Source: DAISJI01 sp964559835 (GTDB taxonomy: Bacteria; Acidobacteriota; Terriglobia; Terriglobales; Acidobacteriaceae). From it: a stretch of 64,000 bases of DNA. Below are positions 42,761 to 51,793 of the stretch, in pieces (position 1 is the first letter of the stretch; the number at the start of each line of letters is the position of its first letter). Made by a program: the position numbers and the translations under genes. The stretch is from positions 186,001 to 250,000 of the forward strand of contig CAZLJE010000001.1 in NCBI GenBank assembly GCA_964559835.1, in the 5' to 3' direction. The notes beneath the pieces are model-generated. The model did not search any database and was not told the origin of the DNA. It saw only the letters and a list, made by a program, of their open reading frames with translations.

Positions 42761-43363
42761 ATGAAGAGAGTGGTATTGATTGCGGTCACGCTGATCTTAA
42801 TGGCAGGCTTGGCCGTTGCAGATACAACTTACAGCACGTCGGGGTCGTTCAACGGCGGAAGCAACGTCTTTACGCTCAGCAACGGTGCGACGTTGACTTA
42901 TAACGGCTTGACAAACGCGGTTGGGCAATTTCCACCGAATCCTACGCAGATCAGCTTAGGCACATTCACGTTGTCGGGTTCTGCAGCCACTAGCGCGTCG
43001 CTAACGTCGAGCTTTGTACTGACGCTGACGCAATCCGCTCCTGCGACAGGCGGCGGACAGTCGTTTGGAAGCGCGACGGTGAATGGGACGGTGTTCATTG
43101 GAGGCGGTACAAACGGATACGTCTCGTTCGGGTCGCCAACGTCGATTAGTTTTCTGGGAGCGGACGGGTTTACCTACACCTATAGTCTTCTCTCCACAAC
43201 GACCCGTGGCGGCGGCGCTTTCGGCGTTGATTTAGTAGGAACCGACACCAATAACGGAACCGTTAGCTTGCAAGGAACGCTAACGGAGACGCCCGAGCCA
43301 GCGTCCATGCTTCTGTTGGGAGCAGGCTTGTTCGGTACGGGACTGCTGCGACGTCGTAAATAA
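42761..43363 (+). CDS. PEP-CTERM-anchored surface protein
   Basis: A 200-residue exported protein. ATG 42761 follows GAGGAGG at a normal distance and begins the signal peptide (MKRVVLIAVTLILMAGLAVA). The body is Gly/Thr/Ser-rich and predicted beta. The C-terminal sorting signal is ETPEPASMLLLGAGLFGTG with RRRK at the end. It has a candidate sigma-54 promoter before it and an intrinsic terminator after it. Confidence 0.9.
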   Translation: MKRVVLIAVTLILMAGLAVADTTYSTSGSFNGGSNVFTLSNGATLTYNGLTNAVGQFPPNPTQISLGTFTLSGSAATSASLTSSFVLTLTQSAPATGGGQSFGSATVNGTVFIGGGTNGYVSFGSPTSISFLGADGFTYTYSLLSTTTRGGGAFGVDLVGTDTNNGTVSLQGTLTETPEPASMLLLGAGLFGTGLLRRRK

Positions 43364-43405
43364 CAAAGGGTCAGCGTCTTCCCCAAGGCGCGTACTACTC
43401 TCTCG

Positions 43406-43436
43406 CCCCGCTCTTGACCAGAGCGGGGTTTTGTTT
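43406..43436 (+). terminator. Intrinsic terminator after PEP-CTERM gene
   Basis: CCCCGCTC (43406-43413) pairs with GAGCGGGG (43421-43428) around TTGACCA and is followed by TTTTGTTTTT. Confidence 0.88.
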
Positions 43437-43770
43437 TTCCTGAAGCCCTGGGCTGGACGGCGGTATGTCAGGACCGTTGTTAGAGTGGGAGCGATTCGCT
43501 GTTGTGATTCAAAGACGAGCAGGTGCACCCTGATTCCGGAAGCCCCGAGGGGAGGCGCTGCGCAGGGCGCCCTGTTCTAGACCGTTTGATTGGAAGAACG
43601 GAGCCGCTACACCATGTCGTAACGGACCGAATCAGGGCAAAGTATGGCAGGAGAGCATCGTCTGAAGCCCGGAGCCTCAAGTCTCGCCGCGAATTAAGAA
43701 CGCCAGCCCGGAGTAATGCGCCACTTCCGTTACGATGCGGGCACTCAAAGAGCTGACAGTTGAACGGCGT
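43437..43770. other. Intergenic region between convergent genes
   Basis: About 330 bases between a terminator and the stop of the PrsT-like gene. Short open frames exist but none looks like protein. No repeat was recognised. Confidence 0.35.
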
Positions 43771-46080
43771 CTACCCCCGACCGAGTTGCGGAAGAAGTCT
43801 CTTGGCTGCCTCCGCGTCCGGCGACTTGGGATCCAGTTTGAGGCCCTTCTCCAAATGATCCCTGGCCTGTGCGTTCTTGCTAGCTTTTTCGTAGGCGAAC
43901 CCAAGGTGATATTGGACGTTTGCGTTATCCGGCTGTTTTCTCGACGCTTCCTCGAAGAGGTCGATGGCGGACGAGTACACGCCCTTCTTGTAGTACGCAT
44001 ATCCCAAAGTGTCTGCGATGCTGGGATTATCAGGTACCTTACGGCGCGCCGTTTGAGCCAGCTCAAGAGCTTGATCGACGTTGCCTCCGTGCTCGAGCAT
44101 CAAGTACGCCAGATTATTGGCAACCACGGGGGAGTCGGGCTGGATCTCGATCGCTTTCTGGAGCAATTGCTGTTCTTTTTGCCAATTGTTGCGGGAGTGC
44201 TCCAGCGAGCTGATCATGATGTACGGACGCACGTCCTTGGGGTTCTTCTGCATCCAGGCGTCCCAACTCTTGACGGCGTCGTCGAGAGATCCGGACGCAA
44301 CCTGCACCTGACCCAGGACAGCGAACGCTTCCATGTTGTTCTTATCAAGGTCAATGGCCTTGTGCAGCGAGGCTTGCGCGGCTGAGTAATCCTTGCCTTG
44401 GGCCTGCAGCGTGCCGAGGACCACGTAAAACGAGGCTGTGTTGGGACTCTTCTCAAGCTGCGCCTTCACGCGGGCGAGCGCCTTGTCGGGCTGCTTCTGA
44501 TTTTCGTAGACAGCTACCAGGGCGCGGAGCGCCTCCTCAGACGTGGGAGCAACCGACAAGGCCTGCTCGAGGAGTTTTTCAGCTTCGGGCATTTTCTTTT
44601 GCGTCGTCTTCAGGAAGGCCAGACGGATGTAAGCGTTTGGCTGCTGTGGAGCGACTTGGATCGCCTTCTGCAGATCGGCTTCCGCTTTGTCCGGCTGCTT
44701 CCGAGCGAGTTCGACAGCGGCACGATTGATATACCCGTCGGGTGCAAAAGGATAGTTCTGGATCATCGCGTCGGCAGTGGCGGCCAGGCCGTCGGCGTCG
44801 TTCTTTGCAATCGCAATGTCGGCGAGCGCGCGTTGCGCCAGGATAAGCCGGGGATTCAATCGAACCGCTTCCTTGAGTTCCGGGAGTGAGCGCTCGATCT
44901 CGCCGTTCGCCCGGTAAGCCTGGCCCAGCATGTAATGGGCAAAGGCATTGGTGGCATCGGTCTTGACGGCGAGTTGCAGGCCTTGGATGGCGTCGCCCGG
45001 TTTGCCCTGCTTAAGCTGCAACGAGGACTTGAAAATCAGACCTTCCAAGTCCTTGGAGTTTGCTTTAAGGATTTCGTCGGTAAGCTTCTGCGCTTCCGCG
45101 TCATGGTTGGTCAGGAGAAGCACTTCGGCATAGCGCTTCTTGATCGCCATGTCCTTCGGGTGATCCTGCGAAACGGATGCGAATTCGGCCAAAGCCTTAT
45201 CAAGCTGTCCGCGGCCCAGATAGTAGTCGGCAAGGATCACGTAGGTCTGCGCGTCCTTCCCCAATTCCTTCTTGGCCTGCACCATGACTTGTTCGGCGGC
45301 ATCGTTCTTCTGTTGCGAGATATAGAGGTTTGCAAGATTGACGCGCGCCGGCATCGAATCCGGTGCGGCGCTGATAGCGGCCTTGAATTCTTGTTCCGCA
45401 TCCGGCCAGCGCTGTTGCTGGGCATAGAGACGGCCCAGGAACTCATGCGGTTCCTGCGCGTTCTTGATTTCCAGCGATTTCCTGGCTCTGGTTTCGGCAG
45501 CCGCGAAATCTTTGTTATTGGCCAGTAATAGGGCCATGTTTAACTGGAACCCGGGGTTGTTCGGGTCAGCGTCAACGGCCTTCTGCATCTGGGCCAAAGC
45601 TTCAATATTGTGTTGCTCGGCGGCTTCTACGTTAGCGAGCAGAGCGTAAGCGCCGCCGTTCTTCGGATCCTTAGCTAGCACCAACTGCGCTTTCTGGCGT
45701 GCTTCCGTCGTTTTCCGGCCGGCGAGATAGAGATTACCCAAGTCTAGCTCGGCCGCCAGCAGGCCAGGCTGGATCTCGACCGTGCGCATTAACTCGGCAA
45801 AAGCGCCATTCCACACTTGCGCCTTCATGTACGCCTGCGCCAGAGCGTAATGTGCATTGGCATCGCCACCGTCGATCTTTACTGCGTTGGCATACTCGAT
45901 GATAGCCTCGCGATATTTGTTCTGCTTCATGTAGGCGGCACCACTATCCATGTACTTCTGTTTACGTACTTTTGGATCGCGAGTGCAGCCGGCGGTGAAG
46001 GAAACGAATACAGCAGTGGCGACGAACAAAACGACGGCTAGACGGTGATTGCGCATAGCGAAACCTGTTAGACCCTTCAT
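43771..46080 (-). CDS. PrsT-like TPR lipoprotein of the PEP-CTERM system
   Basis: A 769-residue lipoprotein made almost wholly of TPR units from residue 45 to the end (for example KYREAIIEYANAVKIDGGDA and GVYSSAIDLFEEASRKQPDN). A lipobox ends in VSFTAGC. ATG 46080 gives a short leader before the helix; ATG 46056 (MRNHRLAVVLF) is also possible. It resembles the PrsT TPR lipoproteins of PEP-CTERM loci, though it is shorter than most. TPR lipoproteins of this kind are thought to scaffold export of exopolysaccharide or PEP-CTERM proteins. A candidate sigma-54 promoter lies just upstream. Confidence 0.82.
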   Translation of the reverse strand: MKGLTGFAMRNHRLAVVLFVATAVFVSFTAGCTRDPKVRKQKYMDSGAAYMKQNKYREAIIEYANAVKIDGGDANAHYALAQAYMKAQVWNGAFAELMRTVEIQPGLLAAELDLGNLYLAGRKTTEARQKAQLVLAKDPKNGGAYALLANVEAAEQHNIEALAQMQKAVDADPNNPGFQLNMALLLANNKDFAAAETRARKSLEIKNAQEPHEFLGRLYAQQQRWPDAEQEFKAAISAAPDSMPARVNLANLYISQQKNDAAEQVMVQAKKELGKDAQTYVILADYYLGRGQLDKALAEFASVSQDHPKDMAIKKRYAEVLLLTNHDAEAQKLTDEILKANSKDLEGLIFKSSLQLKQGKPGDAIQGLQLAVKTDATNAFAHYMLGQAYRANGEIERSLPELKEAVRLNPRLILAQRALADIAIAKNDADGLAATADAMIQNYPFAPDGYINRAAVELARKQPDKAEADLQKAIQVAPQQPNAYIRLAFLKTTQKKMPEAEKLLEQALSVAPTSEEALRALVAVYENQKQPDKALARVKAQLEKSPNTASFYVVLGTLQAQGKDYSAAQASLHKAIDLDKNNMEAFAVLGQVQVASGSLDDAVKSWDAWMQKNPKDVRPYIMISSLEHSRNNWQKEQQLLQKAIEIQPDSPVVANNLAYLMLEHGGNVDQALELAQTARRKVPDNPSIADTLGYAYYKKGVYSSAIDLFEEASRKQPDNANVQYHLGFAYEKASKNAQARDHLEKGLKLDPKSPDAEAAKRLLPQLGRG

Positions 46081-46474
46081 TGCAGCGCTTGAAACAAGGA
46101 ATTCCTGCGAAGCTTACTGCAATTCGGCGACCAGCAACAGTGCAATTTTGCTTCGCACCTGCAATCGCCAGGTATGAGAGTGAATGCAGTATTTCTAGAC
46201 TAGGGCGGAACCCATAAATCGGCACGTAGCGCGCTCTTACAGCGATTCGCCTTAGCTGTTGAGAGGTAAGAACTGCGCGGCCGGAGGGGAGCAGGTGGGA
46301 AAAAGTTTTCCCTGTAGGAAAATCATTTCCCACCTAAGTGTCTCAGTTTGCGTGATAGGCTGTGCCCTCACGTTTCACAATGCGACCCAAGTGAATCACC
46401 CCGGTTAGGGCGGAATTCCGTATCAGGTAAGCGGTTCAGCCACTTACAATCAGACACCAAAGTAGTGTGAAATT
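46081..46474. other. Divergent intergenic region
   Basis: This region separates the PrsT-like gene (minus) from the AAA+ regulator gene (plus). It carries the candidate sigma-54 promoter at 46118-46133. Several TGCAATT-like words recur between 46118 and 46172. No gene was recognised. Confidence 0.4.
46118..46133 (-). promoter_or_regulatory. Candidate sigma-54 promoter of the PrsT-like gene
   Basis: Minus strand: TGGTCGCCGAATTGCA, one of the best -24/-12 matches in the window (TGG and TTGCA, correct spacing). It lies 38 bases from ATG 46080, or 62 from ATG 46056. Confidence 0.6.
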
Positions 46475-46490
46475 TGGCCAGTTGGGTGCA
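46475..46490 (+). promoter_or_regulatory. Candidate sigma-54 promoter of the AAA+ regulator gene
   Basis: TGGCCAGTTGGGTGCA fits the -24/-12 pattern with correct spacing. It lies inside the longest possible reading frame of the regulator; transcription from here would start near 46502 and favour ATG 46530 or 46548. Confidence 0.5.
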
Positions 46491-46529
46491 ACAGGGAAGC
46501 ACAGCTTCACTCCTGAGAAATATTTTGGG

Positions 46530-47576
46530 ATGGCGTTCCCTTCCACAATGACGAGCCGTTTCACCATCACGCCCGAGGCGATGCCTCCGGAAGCGGTAGT
46601 TTTTGGGCGTTCCGACGTGATGCGCGCTGTGCGCAATACATTGCACAAGGGGGCTTCGGCGAACGTCCCAGTGCTGTTGCAAGGCGAAAGCGGCAGCGGG
46701 AAGGACGTACTGGCGCGCTTCATCCATGAGAGCTCGCCATGGCGTTCCGGGCCATTCGTGAAGGTTAGTTGCCCCATGCTCCGGGGCGAAACGCAAGAGC
46801 ACGAGATTTTTGGGAACGGGAGCGCTCCCGCAGGGGAGAGCCAGCGTCCGCGGGTGCAACTGGCGGCGGGAGGGACGCTGTTTTTCGACGAGATCGCCGA
46901 TCTCAACGCGTCATCACAGACGCGTTTACTCGAGTTTTTGCAGGAAGGGCAGGAGAGGAACGGTGATGCGGAAGCCGAGGCGCGGGTGATCTGCGCCGTC
47001 GGACGGAGCCTGGAAGAGGAAGTGTCAAGCGGAAGATTCCGCCAGGACCTGTTCTATCGGCTGAACGTGATCTACGTGCGCGTCCCGCCTCTGCGGGAGC
47101 GCAAGGCGGATGTGCCGGTGTTGGTGGACTATTTCTACCGTTCGTTCAGCGAAAGGTACCGATCGGGGGCGGAGCCGCTTTCGGAGAGACTCGTGGACGC
47201 CCTGTGCCGTCATTCCTGGCCAGGCAATATTAGGGAACTGGAAAACGTCGTTAAGCGGTACGTGATCCTGGCGACAGACGAAGCGATCTTTGCCGAGCTC
47301 GAACCGCGAACGGTAGATGGAAATGGTCGCAGTGCCGCGAAATTCAAGGCACCGGAGATTGGTCCCGACCAACCGGTCGCGCTGAAGGAGATCACGCGCG
47401 CTGCTGTCCGGGATGTCGAGCGGGAACTGATCCTGAAGACGCTGCAAGCGAACGACTGGAACCGCCGGCGTGCCGCGAGGGCGCTGAATATCAGCTACCG
47501 AGCGCTGATGTACAAGATGAAGGGCGTTCAAGCAAGCAACGAAGCGCCCAATGGAAACGGCAACCGCAAGCACTAG
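46530..47576 (+). CDS. Sigma-54-type AAA+ regulator lacking the GAFTGA loop
   Basis: A 348-residue regulator with no N-terminal sensor domain. The AAA+ domain spans about residues 25-255, with Walker A GESGSGKD (52-59), Walker B TLFFDEI and the FRQDLFYRLNV arginine region. Where activators have ELFGHEKGAFTGA, this protein reads EIFGNGSAPAGES, three residues shorter, so the sigma-54 contact loop is missing. A Fis-type helix-turn-helix closes the protein (NRRRAARALNISYRALMYKM). GTG 46467 would extend it by 21 residues, but a candidate promoter covers that stretch. It stands at the head of the export genes and could regulate them or the PEP-CTERM genes. Confidence 0.85.
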   Translation: MAFPSTMTSRFTITPEAMPPEAVVFGRSDVMRAVRNTLHKGASANVPVLLQGESGSGKDVLARFIHESSPWRSGPFVKVSCPMLRGETQEHEIFGNGSAPAGESQRPRVQLAAGGTLFFDEIADLNASSQTRLLEFLQEGQERNGDAEAEARVICAVGRSLEEEVSSGRFRQDLFYRLNVIYVRVPPLRERKADVPVLVDYFYRSFSERYRSGAEPLSERLVDALCRHSWPGNIRELENVVKRYVILATDEAIFAELEPRTVDGNGRSAAKFKAPEIGPDQPVALKEITRAAVRDVERELILKTLQANDWNRRRAARALNISYRALMYKMKGVQASNEAPNGNGNRKH

Positions 47577-47654
47577 CGGAAGCCGGAAATTTAGCCCGCA
47601 GTACGGTGCGGAGGCGGGGTTCGGGGTCACAAATGTGACTCAGAGGGCGGAGCT

Positions 47655-48203
47655 GTGAGTACCCATATCGTGACGATGGACGCGAGCGGAAAAGTGATGA
47701 CGCATGACCATCCACACTGGTTCGCGATCCAAACCCGTTCGCGTCATGAAAAGAAAGTTGCCGACGAGTTGACGGGGCGCGGCGTCGAAGTGTTTCTGCC
47801 GTTGATCACGCAGACGAGGAAATGGAGCGATCGGGTCAAGAAAGTGGATTTTCCGCTGTTCGCGGGCTACGCATTCGTCCGTATCGCACCAGAACCGAAG
47901 ACGCGGGTCAGCGTACTGAGTGCGAATGGTGTGGTCAGATTTGTCGGTCCGACAGCCCAGGGGACGCCGATTCCTGAACACGAGATCGAGAACCTGCGGT
48001 TGGCGCTGGTGAATGACATCGCTCTCCGGCCGCTCCCGTTCGTGAAAATCGGGCAGCGGGTGCGTATCCGCAGCGGGGCGCTGGCCGGGATGGAGGGCAT
48101 CCTGATGGGTACGCGCGGACAGCGACAGCTCGTGGTTTCAATCTCAACCATCCAGAGGTCAGTGTCGCTCGCGATCGAGGGATATGACGTCGAGCCGGTT
48201 TAG
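47655..48203 (+). CDS. NusG-like (UpxY/RfaH-type) transcription antiterminator
   Basis: A 182-residue specialised NusG paralogue. The NGN domain is at about residues 18-115 (HWFAIQTRSRHEKKVADEL, FAGYAFVRI) and the KOW domain at about 130-175 (GQRVRIRSGALAGMEGIL). Such proteins ride on RNA polymerase and allow long surface-polysaccharide operons to be read through. It starts with GTG at 47655 (GAGGG upstream); ATG 47676 is an alternative. It leads directly into the export genes, which fits control of this operon. Confidence 0.9.
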   Translation: MSTHIVTMDASGKVMTHDHPHWFAIQTRSRHEKKVADELTGRGVEVFLPLITQTRKWSDRVKKVDFPLFAGYAFVRIAPEPKTRVSVLSANGVVRFVGPTAQGTPIPEHEIENLRLALVNDIALRPLPFVKIGQRVRIRSGALAGMEGILMGTRGQRQLVVSISTIQRSVSLAIEGYDVEPV

Positions 48204-48226
48204 GCCGGCGAGCAGAGGGAAGTTAC

Positions 48227-48865
48227 ATGAACAGACACAAAACGATCGTGGCCAGATTCATTACCGGAATATCGGCAGTACTACTGTTGTTCTCGGGCCT
48301 CGCAGTCGGACAGAACCAGGACAAACCGAAGCCGGCGCCGGAGATGGCGAAGCAAACTGCCGACGACAAAAGCAAAACCGACGAGTATGTGATCGGCCCC
48401 GACGATGTGCTCTCCATCGTTGTATGGAAGGAGCCGGACTTCACGAAGGTAGTGCCGGTGCGCCCGGATGGGATGATCTCGATCGCGCTGGCTGGTGACA
48501 TCAAGGCCGCCGGGCTGACGGTGCGGCAACTTCAGGACAATCTGAAGAAGCAGCTCACGGCATATGTGGCGAACCCGGAAGTAACCGTGAGCGTGCAAGA
48601 GTTCCACAGCCAAAAATTCAACATCATGGGCCAGGTGAACAAGCCGGGCGCGTATCCGCTGACCGGGCCCACGACGATACTGGACGCTCTGGCACAAGCG
48701 GGTGGGTTCAGGGACTTTGCGAAGACGAAGAAAATCTACGTGCTGCGCATCATGGCCGACGGAAAACAGGTAAAGCTGCCGTTTAATTACAACGAAGTGA
48801 TCAAGGGTAACCAGATGAACACTAACGTTGCATTGGAGCCGCGCGACACGATCGTGGTCCCGTAG
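48227..48865 (+). CDS. Polysaccharide export protein (Wza-like)
   Basis: A 212-residue exported protein. After a signal peptide and a Lys/Pro-rich linker comes the Poly_export domain (DEYVIGPDDVLSIVVWKEPD, PVRPDGMISIALAGDIKAAG) and one SLBB-like unit (KFNIMGQVNKPGAYPLTG). It should form part of the outer-membrane and periplasmic channel for exopolysaccharide. No lipobox cysteine is seen. AGAGGGAAG precedes ATG 48227. Confidence 0.93.
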   Translation: MNRHKTIVARFITGISAVLLLFSGLAVGQNQDKPKPAPEMAKQTADDKSKTDEYVIGPDDVLSIVVWKEPDFTKVVPVRPDGMISIALAGDIKAAGLTVRQLQDNLKKQLTAYVANPEVTVSVQEFHSQKFNIMGQVNKPGAYPLTGPTTILDALAQAGGFRDFAKTKKIYVLRIMADGKQVKLPFNYNEVIKGNQMNTNVALEPRDTIVVP

Positions 48866-48875
48866 GAAGGCAGTT

Positions 48876-50171
48876 ATGAAGAAACAGTTCCTATCCGCAT
48901 TGACATTCGCCCTCACGGCAACAGCAGTAGCGTGGCCGCAGGCGAGCGTGTCGGCTCCGCTGGCTGGAGATGCCGTGCATGCCAGCTATGGGGACAGCGT
49001 CCAATCGAAGAACAGCCTGATTACGACCATCGCCGCGTCGACTCATATCGACGACAACGCATTGAATGACAACAACCATAAGATCACGGATGCTATATCG
49101 AACTTCTCGCCAAGTTTGGCCTGGAGATTGGCACGTAAGCGCTGGAGTCTGGAAACGGACTACGCGCCGACTTTTTCCTCTAGCCTGCAATTGCCCAGCT
49201 ACAACACGGTGGGTCAATCGCTGAGCAACGCTCTCGATCTGCGTTTAGCCCAGCATGCCAATCTCCGATTGCGCAATGCGTTTACGAAGACGTCGGATCC
49301 ATTCGGGCGGCTGACTCAGTCGCAGCTGGTGCCCGGATTTGGTGTCCTCGATCAAACCAACCCGGCCCTTTTTGGACCGCCGACGTTATATACATCCGAA
49401 CAGGTGGGATTGGATTTCACCTATATGGTCGCGGCACACACCACGCTGGGTGTCAGTGGCTCTTATGCTGCGAATTATTACGATGATTTGATCGTGTCGG
49501 CGATCGGCAACCGGGACACGCACGCGGCGAGTGGCAGGGCATTCGTGGACCAGAAACTGTCGCCTCGCCAGTCCGTCAGCGTAGCCTACAACTATCAGCT
49601 TGTAACTTCGCGTTTTTATGGTCGAACGGTGACCCACGGAGTGCTTCTCTTCGATAATTGGACGTTGAATCCGAAGTTCACCATCTCAGTCTTTGCCGGG
49701 CCGCAGTACATCGATTCTCACCAAGTCGCCGTTGGAGGGATACTGCCCCTGACATCCGGATGGTCATGGTCGGCGGGCGGAACCGTGGGTTGGAGCGCTG
49801 CCAGAAGCGCAATCTCATTTAGCGCAGTTCACCGCGTGAGCGACAGCGGCGGAATCGGCGGTGCAGCCATAGTGACCGATTTCACCGGCAACATATCCCA
49901 AAAATTGGCAAAGAAGTGGAGTGCGTCGTTCTTCGGAACATACACGCTGACCAGCTATAGCTCCGGGCCGACGGGTAATGCGAGCCTCGGATATTTGTCT
50001 GCTGGAGTCGGGGTGGATCGGGAAATCGCGCACAACTTGTTCGTGAACGCTAGATATTGGTATGTCCATCAGAACCAGATGGACGCGGTAGTGCTTTCGC
50101 AGCTGCTGGCGGACCACAACCGCGTGGACATTGGCCTGCGGTATTCGTTCTCGCGTGCTTTAGGGAGATAA
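48876..50171 (+). CDS. Outer-membrane beta-barrel protein of the EPS locus
   Basis: A 431-residue exported protein with signal peptide (MKKQFLSALTFALTATAVA) and a body of alternating amphipathic beta strands (for example LGVSGSYAANYYDDLIVSAI). It occupies the position of the EpsL/outer-membrane beta-barrel protein in exosortase-linked EPS loci. ATG 48876 is preferred because GGAAGG lies upstream and the signal peptide follows. It starts 10 bases after the Wza-like gene and ends 4 bases before the Wzz-like gene. Likely role: outer-membrane part of EPS secretion. Confidence 0.8.
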   Translation: MKKQFLSALTFALTATAVAWPQASVSAPLAGDAVHASYGDSVQSKNSLITTIAASTHIDDNALNDNNHKITDAISNFSPSLAWRLARKRWSLETDYAPTFSSSLQLPSYNTVGQSLSNALDLRLAQHANLRLRNAFTKTSDPFGRLTQSQLVPGFGVLDQTNPALFGPPTLYTSEQVGLDFTYMVAAHTTLGVSGSYAANYYDDLIVSAIGNRDTHAASGRAFVDQKLSPRQSVSVAYNYQLVTSRFYGRTVTHGVLLFDNWTLNPKFTISVFAGPQYIDSHQVAVGGILPLTSGWSWSAGGTVGWSAARSAISFSAVHRVSDSGGIGGAAIVTDFTGNISQKLAKKWSASFFGTYTLTSYSSGPTGNASLGYLSAGVGVDREIAHNLFVNARYWYVHQNQMDAVVLSQLLADHNRVDIGLRYSFSRALGR

Positions 50172-50175
50172 GTCA

Positions 50176-51759
50176 GTGGACCAGCCTCAAGAGACACAAG
50201 GCCAAGGCCTGGACCTTTACATTCGTATCGCCATTCGGCGCCGCTGGTGGATCATGGTCCCGTTTGTGCTGGGATGGGCCGCAGTCCTAGCGGCTTCGTG
50301 GATCATTCCGCCGAAGTATAAGTCGGAGTCGCTGATCCTGGTCGAGCAACAACGGGTCTCTACCGACTATGTGACGCCGAACGTTACCCTGGATCTATCG
50401 GCGCGGATCAATTCCTTGACTGAGCAGATCATGAGCCGCACCCGGTTGCTTGCCATTGCCGACAAGTTCAATCTGTACAGCGGGAACAAGGTCGCTGACC
50501 AAGACGCCATTGTCGATAAGCTGCGAAAAGATATCAGCATCGATCTCGAGAAATCGCGCACATCGCGTCCGGATCAATTGACGGCTTTCAGGCTCAGCTA
50601 CGTCAGTTCCAGCCCGCAATTGGCAAACCAGGTGACGCAAGAGCTTACTTCGCTGTTCATCGACACGAGCATGAAACACAGCGCAGACGTGTCGCAACAG
50701 ACGACCGACTTCCTGCAGCGACAACTCGAGATCGCGCGAAAAGATTTGGACGAACAGGAACGGAAGCTGCGGGAGTTCAAGAGTCAATACCTGGGAGAAT
50801 TACCCGAACAGCTACAGAGCAATGTGCAGATCCTGAGTGGATTGCAAGGTCGCCTGCAGGGTGCGACCGACACTTTGAATCGCGCCGAACAGCAACGTGT
50901 GTATCTGGAATCGCTGCAAACGCAATATCGAGCCGCGGCGCGGCAAGCGTCGGGGACGAATACGCCTGTGACGGCGGCCTCGGTCGATAAACAACTCGAA
51001 CAGTTGCACCAGCAATTGAGCGAAGCGCAGGCCAAGTACACGGATAAGCACCCAGACGTGATTCGGTTGAAGGGGGAAATCGCAGCGGCCGAGGCAATGA
51101 AGGCCAAGATAGACAAAGAACTGGCGCAGCCCGAGGCGGCGACCAAGAAACCCTCGCCGAGCGAGTTGCAAGCACAGGCGCCCCTGATGCAGATCGAGAG
51201 CCAGCTGAAGGCCAACGAAATCGAGATTGCGAACGATAAGGCGGAGATCAAGAGCATCACCAACCAAATCGGGCAGTATCAGGGCCGCCTCAACCTAACG
51301 CCAATGCGGGAACAGCAACTGGCGGGCATCATCCGCGATCATGACCAGTCGCAAAAGAACTACGATGAGCTGTTGAAGAAATACCAGCAGTCGGGATTGG
51401 CAACGAGCCTGCAAAGCGAGCAGCAGGGAGAACAATTCAAACTGATCGATCCGCCGAGTGTGCCCGCACGGCCCTATTTTCCTGACCGCTCGAAAATGGC
51501 GTTGGCCGGACTTGGTGTAGGGCTGGCGCTCGGAATCGTAGTGGCCGGGTTGGTTGAATTTTCCGACCTGCACATTTACACCGACGGGCAGGTGAAAGAG
51601 ATAGTCGGCGCAACGATGATGATCGTAGGGGTGCCTTCGCTCTGGACTCCGGGTGAGGTCCGCCTCAACCGCCGCTCCGGTTGGGCGCAAGCGGGAATTG
51701 CGATCGTGTTGCTGCTCGCGGTTTCGATGGTCACGGCATATACGGTTGTTAAGGGGTAG
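50176..51759 (+). CDS. Wzz/GumC-type chain-length determinant
   Basis: A 527-residue inner-membrane protein. The Wzz domain begins at about residue 10, with a first membrane helix (WWIMVPFVLGWAAVLAASWI). A long periplasmic coiled coil spans about residues 170-410 (QQTTDFLQRQLEIARKDLDE), followed by a GNVR-like segment and a C-terminal helix at about 502-525. The start is GTG 50176 with GGGAGA upstream. It has no kinase domain; the BY-kinase is the next gene, 34 bases downstream, so the pair works as a split Wzc. Confidence 0.92.
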   Translation: MDQPQETQGQGLDLYIRIAIRRRWWIMVPFVLGWAAVLAASWIIPPKYKSESLILVEQQRVSTDYVTPNVTLDLSARINSLTEQIMSRTRLLAIADKFNLYSGNKVADQDAIVDKLRKDISIDLEKSRTSRPDQLTAFRLSYVSSSPQLANQVTQELTSLFIDTSMKHSADVSQQTTDFLQRQLEIARKDLDEQERKLREFKSQYLGELPEQLQSNVQILSGLQGRLQGATDTLNRAEQQRVYLESLQTQYRAAARQASGTNTPVTAASVDKQLEQLHQQLSEAQAKYTDKHPDVIRLKGEIAAAEAMKAKIDKELAQPEAATKKPSPSELQAQAPLMQIESQLKANEIEIANDKAEIKSITNQIGQYQGRLNLTPMREQQLAGIIRDHDQSQKNYDELLKKYQQSGLATSLQSEQQGEQFKLIDPPSVPARPYFPDRSKMALAGLGVGLALGIVVAGLVEFSDLHIYTDGQVKEIVGATMMIVGVPSLWTPGEVRLNRRSGWAQAGIAIVLLLAVSMVTAYTVVKG

Positions 51760-51793
51760 CCCATCACGCAGGATAGCCAGAAAGTAGAGCTAG

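Noticed and set aside
46467..46529. GTG 46467 as the start of the AAA+ regulator
   Set aside because: A candidate promoter covers this stretch, the extra 21 residues are not domain-like, and ATG codons follow at 46530 and 46548.
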